Of a stretch of 64,000 nt of DNA, positions 58,332-64,000 are shown in pieces (the stretch's first letter is position 1; every line of letters begins with the position of its first letter). Position numbers and translations under genes: made by a program. Under the pieces are notes generated by a model that saw nothing but the letters and a program-made list of their open reading frames with translations, was not told the DNA's origin and did no database searches. Origin of the DNA: Actinorhabdospora filicis (GTDB taxonomy: Bacteria > Actinomycetota > Actinomycetes > Mycobacteriales > Micromonosporaceae); assembly GCF_030269765.1 (NCBI RefSeq), contig NZ_BSTX01000001.1, forward strand, positions 660,009-724,008. The letters run 5' to 3'.

Positions 58332-59003
58332 CTAGAACAGGGACTGGATCCAGGCGATGCCCTCGGCGATGACCTTGACGTTCTGCAGGTACTTCACGCC
58401 GCACACGATGAGGAACGCGGCGGTCAGCAGGTGCGCCAGGCGCGCGGTGTGCCGCTTGCGCCGGAAGAGCTTCTCGTAGAAGAGGTATCCCGCCAGGCGC
58501 GCGGCGAAGAACACACCGGCCGACACGGCGATGACGGTGACGAAGAGGACCAGCTGGGTGATGAACGACCCGGCCTGGTTGTCCAGGGCCCAGGCGCCCC
58601 AGCCGATCAGCGCGAACAGGCCGCCGGCGATGGACAGTTCGAGGCCGCGCCGGGCGCCGCGACCGCCGAGGCGGCTGTCGGGCCCGAACCAGGGCGTGCC
58701 GGGACGCAGGGGCCGCTCGGCGAGGGTGTCGTACTCCTCGGGCTGCGCGTAGGACGTGCGCTGCGCGGGGACCGAGGCCCGGCCGCGCATCGACGGCGCG
58801 GGCGAGGTGGGGACACTGCTCACCGGCTGCGTCGGGGCGTCGTACCTCTCCCCCTGGCGCCGGACGGGCTCGGTCGGCCCGTCCATGCGGTGCGTCGTGG
58901 GGGGCTCGGGGACGATCCGCCGCGTGCGGGCGGCGTCCTCCGTCTCATGTGGAGGGCGGGCCATGCGCTTGGTCGGTTGCCATTCACCTGAGTCGCGCCG
59001 CAT
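58332..59003 (-). CDS. Membrane protein with disordered N-terminus, unknown
   Basis: A 223-residue protein. The first 110 residues are charged and Pro/Thr-rich (probably disordered, cytoplasmic). Three or four hydrophobic segments follow (LSIAGGLFALIGWGAWAL, FITQLVLFVTVIAVSAGVFFAARLAGYLF, LAHLLTAAFLIVCGVKYL). Function is not recognised. It lies between rpiB and pyrE on the same strand with gaps of about 30 and 120 bases. Confidence 0.75.
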   Translation of the reverse strand: MRRDSGEWQPTKRMARPPHETEDAARTRRIVPEPPTTHRMDGPTEPVRRQGERYDAPTQPVSSVPTSPAPSMRGRASVPAQRTSYAQPEEYDTLAERPLRPGTPWFGPDSRLGGRGARRGLELSIAGGLFALIGWGAWALDNQAGSFITQLVLFVTVIAVSAGVFFAARLAGYLFYEKLFRRKRHTARLAHLLTAAFLIVCGVKYLQNVKVIAEGIAWIQSLF

Positions 59004-59032
59004 GACCCCTCCCTCTCCGCCTTTAATCCAGG

Positions 59033-59503
<471 letters not shown>

Positions 59504-59508
59504 GTCGA

Positions 59509-60714
59509 TCAGTCTTCCAGTTGGGCCGAGACGAGCCCGGCACGGGCCTTCGGAGTGAACCAGGTGCTCTTGCGGGGCATCTTCAGGCGGCCGAGGTTGA
59601 CCGCGATGAAGTCCTCGACGGTGACCGGCGGGATGAGGACGGCCAGGTCGGCGCGACCGGCGTCCACCTCACCCTGCAGCCACGCGGGCGGGTAGTCGCC
59701 GCCGACGTAGGTGATGCGCTTATCGCCGGGGTCGAGGTCGAGGGCCGCGCGGAACAGCAGGTTCTCCACGACGGCGTGGTCGAGCCGGTCCACCGTGGTG
59801 CCGTCGGCGTCGGGCAGTTCCACGTCCACGTGCCGCCCGGCGACGTAGAGGCGGATCGTGCCACCGGACGCGGGCGTCGCCGCCGGGCCGTCGACCTCGG
59901 TCACCGCCGACCCGGCGCCCTCCAGAGCGGCCAGGAGCATGTCGAACGGCAGCGGCATGTCCCGCACCAGACGGTGGTACGGCTGGATCGCGACCGACTC
60001 CGGCGTGGTGATGACGGCCAGGAAGCGCGGCAGCTCACCGATCTGCGCGGCGAGGCTGCGGTGGTTGCCGTCGGCGACGATGAGGTCCCCGCCGGAGGCC
60101 AGCACCAGCAGCGACTCCGCCTCGGGACCGGCGACCGGCCAGATCTCGTGGCGGCGGCCCTGCGGGTCCACATCGGACGCCGAGGGCTCGCCCAGCGTCG
60201 CCGACAGCTCGGCGAGCGCGTCCTGGAGCTCCTTGCCGGTCCCGGTCTGCATGAGCAGGACCGGCGACAGCAGCGTGCCGAGCTGCGCGGTGAGGGCCGC
60301 GCGCTGGCGGACCTTCTCGATGAAGACGTCCTCGTTGCGGATGACCAGGCCCGGCTCGTCGGCGGAGGTGGAGATCTGGTCGGTGTCGACCATCGCCCAC
60401 AGGCCGTACGCCGTATGGGTGGAATCGGAGATGCGGTAGACGACCACCACGTCCTCGTGGCGGGTGTACTTCCCGGCGGCGCGGACGGCGGCGAGGCGCT
60501 CGGCGGCCATGGGGAGGGACTGCGCGAAGTCCAGGCCCGCGGCCAGGGATTCCGGCGTCAGGTGCGGCATCTCGACGGCGAGCGCGGAGGCGGGATTGGC
60601 CCTGATGATGTCAGTGATTTCGGCGTCGTTGGCGAACTCGTCGTAGTTCTGCGCGCCGGTGTCACCCGTGGTGGACAGCCAGGCGGCGCTGATGGCATGA
60701 GCTGCTCGAATCAC
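59509..60714 (-). CDS. DUF1015 family protein
   Basis: A 401-residue protein from GTG (VIRAAHAISAAWLS). Family text includes DEFANDAEITDIIRANPASALAVEMPH, DGNHRSLAAQIG, and the C-terminal MPRKSTWFTPKARAGLV typical of DUF1015. The DGNHR motif looks like an active site. Some relatives have been described as SerK-like serine kinases, but this assignment is not secure here. It is the first gene of the DUF1015-rpiB unit. Confidence 0.85.
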   Translation of the reverse strand: MIRAAHAISAAWLSTTGDTGAQNYDEFANDAEITDIIRANPASALAVEMPHLTPESLAAGLDFAQSLPMAAERLAAVRAAGKYTRHEDVVVVYRISDSTHTAYGLWAMVDTDQISTSADEPGLVIRNEDVFIEKVRQRAALTAQLGTLLSPVLLMQTGTGKELQDALAELSATLGEPSASDVDPQGRRHEIWPVAGPEAESLLVLASGGDLIVADGNHRSLAAQIGELPRFLAVITTPESVAIQPYHRLVRDMPLPFDMLLAALEGAGSAVTEVDGPAATPASGGTIRLYVAGRHVDVELPDADGTTVDRLDHAVVENLLFRAALDLDPGDKRITYVGGDYPPAWLQGEVDAGRADLAVLIPPVTVEDFIAVNLGRLKMPRKSTWFTPKARAGLVSAQLED

Positions 60715-60860
60715 GACCCGAGGGTATAGGTCACACCCCCGGCGACCCCGCGCGGTGTCGGAGCGGAGCCGATCGCACACAGACCCGCCGTCCGATGTCC
60801 GCTCCGTGAGCGATCGTGTCAGACTCGCGGGGACCATCAACCTCACGAGGGAGTCGCACC

Positions 60861-63410
60861 GTGGCGGGTACCCGCATCCTGAAGCAAACCGAGGCCGCCG
60901 AGCGCGCTCGCATCCTTGAGGTGGCCTCCTATGACGTGGCGCTGGACCTGACCGTCGGTGACAAGACGTTCGTGTCGAAGACCACGGTGTCGTTCAGCTG
61001 TTCCGAGCCCGGCGCGAGCACGTCCATCGACCTCGCCGCCGAGCACATCCGGTACGCGACCCTGAACGGCGAGGCGGTCGACACCGCCGGCTACTCCCCG
61101 GAGACGGGTCTGGCCCTGGTCGGGCTGGCCGCGGAGAACACCCTGGTCATCGAGGCCGACTGCCTTTACAACCACGCCGGGCAGGGTCTGCACCGCATGG
61201 TCGACGCCGTCGACGGTGAGGCGTACCTGTACTCGCAGTTCGAGGTGGCCGACGCGCAGCGCATGTTCGCCTGCTTCGACCAGCCGGACCTGAAGGCGGA
61301 GTTCGTCCTGCACGTGACGGTGCCCGAGCACTGGCGCGGTATTTCGAACATGCCGGTGGCCTCCGAGGAGCCGCTGGACCGCGAGTTCGACAAGGCCAAG
61401 GTCGTGCACTTCGAGACCGCGCCGCGGATGAGCACCTACCTGTACGCCCTTTGCGCCGGTCCGTACCACGAGGTCCTGGACGAGCACGACGGCATCGGGC
61501 TTGGCCTGTACTGCCGGCAGTCGATGAAGCAGTACCTTGACGCCGAGGGCGTGTTCGAGATCACCCGCCAGGGTTTCGACCACTTCAACGGCAAGTTCGG
61601 CGTGAAGTACCCGCTGCCGAAGTACGACCAGGTCTTCGCGCCCGAGTACAACATGGGCGCGATGGAGAACTACGGCTGTGTGACCATCGCCGAGGCGTCC
61701 TACCTGTTCCGTTCGCAGGTCACCGACTTCGAGCTGGAGCAGCGCGCCAACGTCATCCTGCACGAGATGGCGCACATGTGGTTCGGCGACCTGGTGACGA
61801 TGCGCTGGTGGGACGACCTGTGGCTGAACGAGTCCTTCGCCGACTGGGCCTCGCACTGGGCCAACGTCGAGGCGACGCGTTACACCGAGGCGTGGACGAC
61901 GTTCCTGGCGATGCGCAAGACGTGGGGTTACCGGCAGGACCAGATGTCCTCGACGCACCCGGTCTACGCGGACATGCCCGACCTGGAGGCGGTGGCCGCG
62001 AACTTCGACGGCATCACCTACGCCAAGGGCGCCTCGATCCTGAAGCAGCTGGTCGCCTACGTCGGCATCGACCCGTTCCTGGCCGGTCTTCGCGCGTACT
62101 TCGAGAAGCACCAGTGGGGCAACGCGACCTTCTCCGACCTGCTGTCGGCGCTGGAGGCGGCCTCCGGCCGTGAGCTGCGCGACTGGGCCGCCCAGTGGCT
62201 GGAGACCGTCCAGGTCAACACCCTGCGCCCGGTCGTCGAGGTCGACGGTGACGGCAACTACACCTCCGTGGCGATCCGCCAGGAGGCGCCCGCCGAGCAC
62301 CCGACGCTGCGCACGCACCGCATCGGCGTCGGCCTGTACGACCTGGTCGACGGCAAGCTGGTCCGCCGCGAGGCGATCGAGCTGGACGTCGCCGGTGAGC
62401 TCACCGGCGTCCCGCAGCTGACGGGCGTCCGCCGCCCCGACGTGCTGCTGCTGAACGACGAGGACCTCACCTACGCCAAGATCCGCCTGGACGAGCACTC
62501 GCTGGCCACCGTCGTCGACCACGTCGCGGCCTTCGAGTCCTCGCTGCCGCGCGCGCTGATCTGGACGGCGGCCTTCGACATGGTCCGCGACGCCGAGATG
62601 TCGGCGAGCGACTTCGTGAAGCTCATCGCCACGGGCCTGCCGGCCGAGCGGGACATCAACATCGTCACCGCCCTGCTCCGCAACCTCGGCGCCGCGATCA
62701 ACCTGTACGCGACCCCCGAGAACGCCCCCGCCCTGCGCGCCATCGCCGCCACCGCCGCCCGCGAGGCGATGCTGGCCGCCGAGCCGGGTTCGGGCTTCCA
62801 GCTCCAGTGGACGAAGGCCTTCACCGACCTCGCCCGCGACGAAGCCGACGTCACCCTCGTCAAGGGCTGGCTCGACGGCGCCGCCGTCCCCGACGGCCTC
62901 ACCGTCGACACCGACCTGCGCTGGCACATCGTCATCGGCCTCGCCGGTGTCGGTGCCCTGTCCCAGGCCGACGTCGACGCCGAACTGGAGCGCGACAACA
63001 CCGCCGACGGCCAGCGCAAGGCCGCCACCGCCGGCGCCGCGATCCCCGACGCCGACTCCAAGGCCGCCGTCTGGGCCCGCCTCGCCGCCGACGCCGAACT
63101 GCCCAACTGGGCGCAGCGCGCCCTCCTGTCGGGCTTCTGGCACGCCGACCAGCGCGAGCTCACCGCCGAGTACGTGGTGAAGTTCCTCGACTCGGTCCCC
63201 GAGGTCTGGAACATGCGCAACACCACCATCGCCATGGAGTACGTCGCCATGGCCTTCCCCCGCCTCTACGTGGACGACGCGACCCTCGCCCTCGTCGACG
63301 AGTGGCTGACGGACGACTCCCGTCCCGACATGATGCGCCGCTTCGTGGCCGAAGGCCGCGACGACATCGCGCGCGCCCTGGCGGCGCGGGCGCGGGACGC
63401 GCAGGCGTAG
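60861..63410 (+). CDS. pepN: Aminopeptidase N (M1 family)
   Basis: An 849-residue zinc metallopeptidase. Substrate N-terminus recognition is by GAMENYG; the zinc site is HEMAHMWFGDLVTMRWWDDLWLNESFADW (HExxH-x18-E). The catalytic Tyr is probably in NFDGITYAKGASIL. The C-terminal ERAP1-like helical domain is present. The start is GTG with CGAGGGAG about 7 bases upstream. It releases N-terminal residues from peptides, downstream of Clp and proteasome degradation. A strong hairpin follows. Confidence 0.96.
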   Translation: MAGTRILKQTEAAERARILEVASYDVALDLTVGDKTFVSKTTVSFSCSEPGASTSIDLAAEHIRYATLNGEAVDTAGYSPETGLALVGLAAENTLVIEADCLYNHAGQGLHRMVDAVDGEAYLYSQFEVADAQRMFACFDQPDLKAEFVLHVTVPEHWRGISNMPVASEEPLDREFDKAKVVHFETAPRMSTYLYALCAGPYHEVLDEHDGIGLGLYCRQSMKQYLDAEGVFEITRQGFDHFNGKFGVKYPLPKYDQVFAPEYNMGAMENYGCVTIAEASYLFRSQVTDFELEQRANVILHEMAHMWFGDLVTMRWWDDLWLNESFADWASHWANVEATRYTEAWTTFLAMRKTWGYRQDQMSSTHPVYADMPDLEAVAANFDGITYAKGASILKQLVAYVGIDPFLAGLRAYFEKHQWGNATFSDLLSALEAASGRELRDWAAQWLETVQVNTLRPVVEVDGDGNYTSVAIRQEAPAEHPTLRTHRIGVGLYDLVDGKLVRREAIELDVAGELTGVPQLTGVRRPDVLLLNDEDLTYAKIRLDEHSLATVVDHVAAFESSLPRALIWTAAFDMVRDAEMSASDFVKLIATGLPAERDINIVTALLRNLGAAINLYATPENAPALRAIAATAAREAMLAAEPGSGFQLQWTKAFTDLARDEADVTLVKGWLDGAAVPDGLTVDTDLRWHIVIGLAGVGALSQADVDAELERDNTADGQRKAATAGAAIPDADSKAAVWARLAADAELPNWAQRALLSGFWHADQRELTAEYVVKFLDSVPEVWNMRNTTIAMEYVAMAFPRLYVDDATLALVDEWLTDDSRPDMMRRFVAEGRDDIARALAARARDAQA

Positions 63411-63454
63411 CGGGAGCGGGTGGAGTACGGCAGGGCACGTGGGTAAGTAGGTAG

Positions 63455-63494
63455 AAGCGAAAGGGCGCCACCTCCCGGTGGCGCCCTTTCGCTT
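63455..63494 (+). terminator. Hairpin terminator of pepN
   Basis: AAGCGAAAGGGCGCCACC and its exact 18-base complement are separated by TCCC, 45 bases after the stop. Confidence 0.88.
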
Positions 63495-63645
63495 GGGTGG
63501 GGTTGGGGCGGCCGGACCGGGGACCGTGCGGACGGCACGAGGGCCGGGGTGAAGGCGAGCGTGGGGAGAGCCGACGGCGGGATCGGCCTAGGTGGCCGCG
63601 GGTGAGTGGTGTGCCCGCTTGGCCCGCCCGTGGGGTGGGGATGCT

Positions 63646-63700
63646 GGCTCAGCTCAGCTCAGCTCAGCTCAGCTCAGCCCGGCCCAGCCCGGCCCGGCAC
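63646..63700. repeat. (AGCTC)n pentanucleotide array
   Basis: Five perfect AGCTC units (63651-63675) are flanked by decayed relatives (GGCTC before; AGCCC, GGCCC, AGCCC, GGCCC after). The surrounding 63495-63870 has no recognisable gene. Confidence 0.85.
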
Positions 63701-63870
63701 TGAGGCTCGGCCAGGTGCGATGCCGCGTGAAACCGTTCCGCCACCCGGACCACCGGGTCACCGTGAGCAGCCGAACCCGGGGCCGCGAATGCCGCGACCA
63801 CCAGGCGAAACGCCTCCGGGCCAGGCGGGGTCGGCTGCTCCCGGACCGCCGCATGTGCTAGCGAAACTGG

Positions 63871-64000
63871 CGTGGCGTGGCGTGGCGTGGCGTGGCGTGG
63901 CGTGGCGTGGCGTGGCGTGGCGTGGCGTGGCGTGGCGTGGCGTGGCGTGGCGTGGCGTGGCGTGGCGTGGCGTGGCGTGGCGTGGCGTGGCGTGGCGTGG
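63871..64000. repeat. (CGTGG)n pentanucleotide array running off the window
   Basis: Twenty-six perfect consecutive CGTGG units reach the right edge of the window without a single mismatch. The full length is unknown. Confidence 0.95.

Overview
The window is GC-rich throughout, with strong G/C preference at third codon positions, frequent GTG starts and GTGA/ATGA start-stop overlaps. It carries tandem clpP1-clpP2-clpX with a separate tig, a very large NAD-type glutamate dehydrogenase, and a gene set matching the enigmatic SCO2521-SCO2525 families of Streptomyces. All of this points to a high-GC actinobacterium; Streptosporangiales/Thermomonosporaceae is a guess rather than something the sequence proves.

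Layout. 1-6312: the 3' end of a beta-helix membrane protein, then an ABC exporter with a LolA/RseB-like lipoprotein divergent from an OmpR-type two-component system. 6305-11660: DUF4037, VOC, a DHA2 drug exporter, a CE7-type esterase and a short LacI regulator. 11661-12239: a gene-free stretch with a repeat core, a long hairpin and a 68-bp tandem repeat. 12240-17486: a tightly overlapping operon (enoyl-CoA hydratase, methyltransferase, hexapeptide acyltransferase, ThDP enzyme) followed by map and a GNAT. 17685-23951: a beta-lactamase-fold hydrolase, a Uma2 nuclease, a DUF1023 hydrolase and two ABC systems. 24031-29625: two copies of a large inverted-arm repeat bracket a wall-recycling trio (amidase, ROK repressor, NagZ). 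29782-30789: a D-amino-acid oxidase. 30974-38802: the SCO252x cluster, made of a variant P-loop ATPase, two paralogous methyltransferases, three proteins of unknown function and a membrane protein. 38947-50301: a PGRP-type amidase, glutamate dehydrogenase, an arginase-family enzyme, a thioredoxin-fold TPR protein, and an MFS pump/TetR pair separated by a repeated operator. 50384-56834: clpX, clpP2, clpP1, then 2.3 kb of minisatellites, then tig. 57007-63410: tRNA-Pro(TGG), a 59-residue protein, tRNA-Gly(TCC), pyrE, rpiB, DUF1015 and pepN. The window ends inside a perfect (CGTGG)n array.

The most interesting points are: (1) the SCO252x cluster, a recurrent but functionally unexplained module built around a MinD/ParA-like ATPase whose P-loop Lys is Arg; (2) the paired inverted-arm repeats, one of which has become the C-terminus of the neighbouring amidase after that gene lost its stop codon; (3) the four perfect plus one decayed operator copies between the MFS and TetR genes; and (4) the minisatellite block between tig and clpP1. 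No CRISPR, phage or transposase gene was seen.
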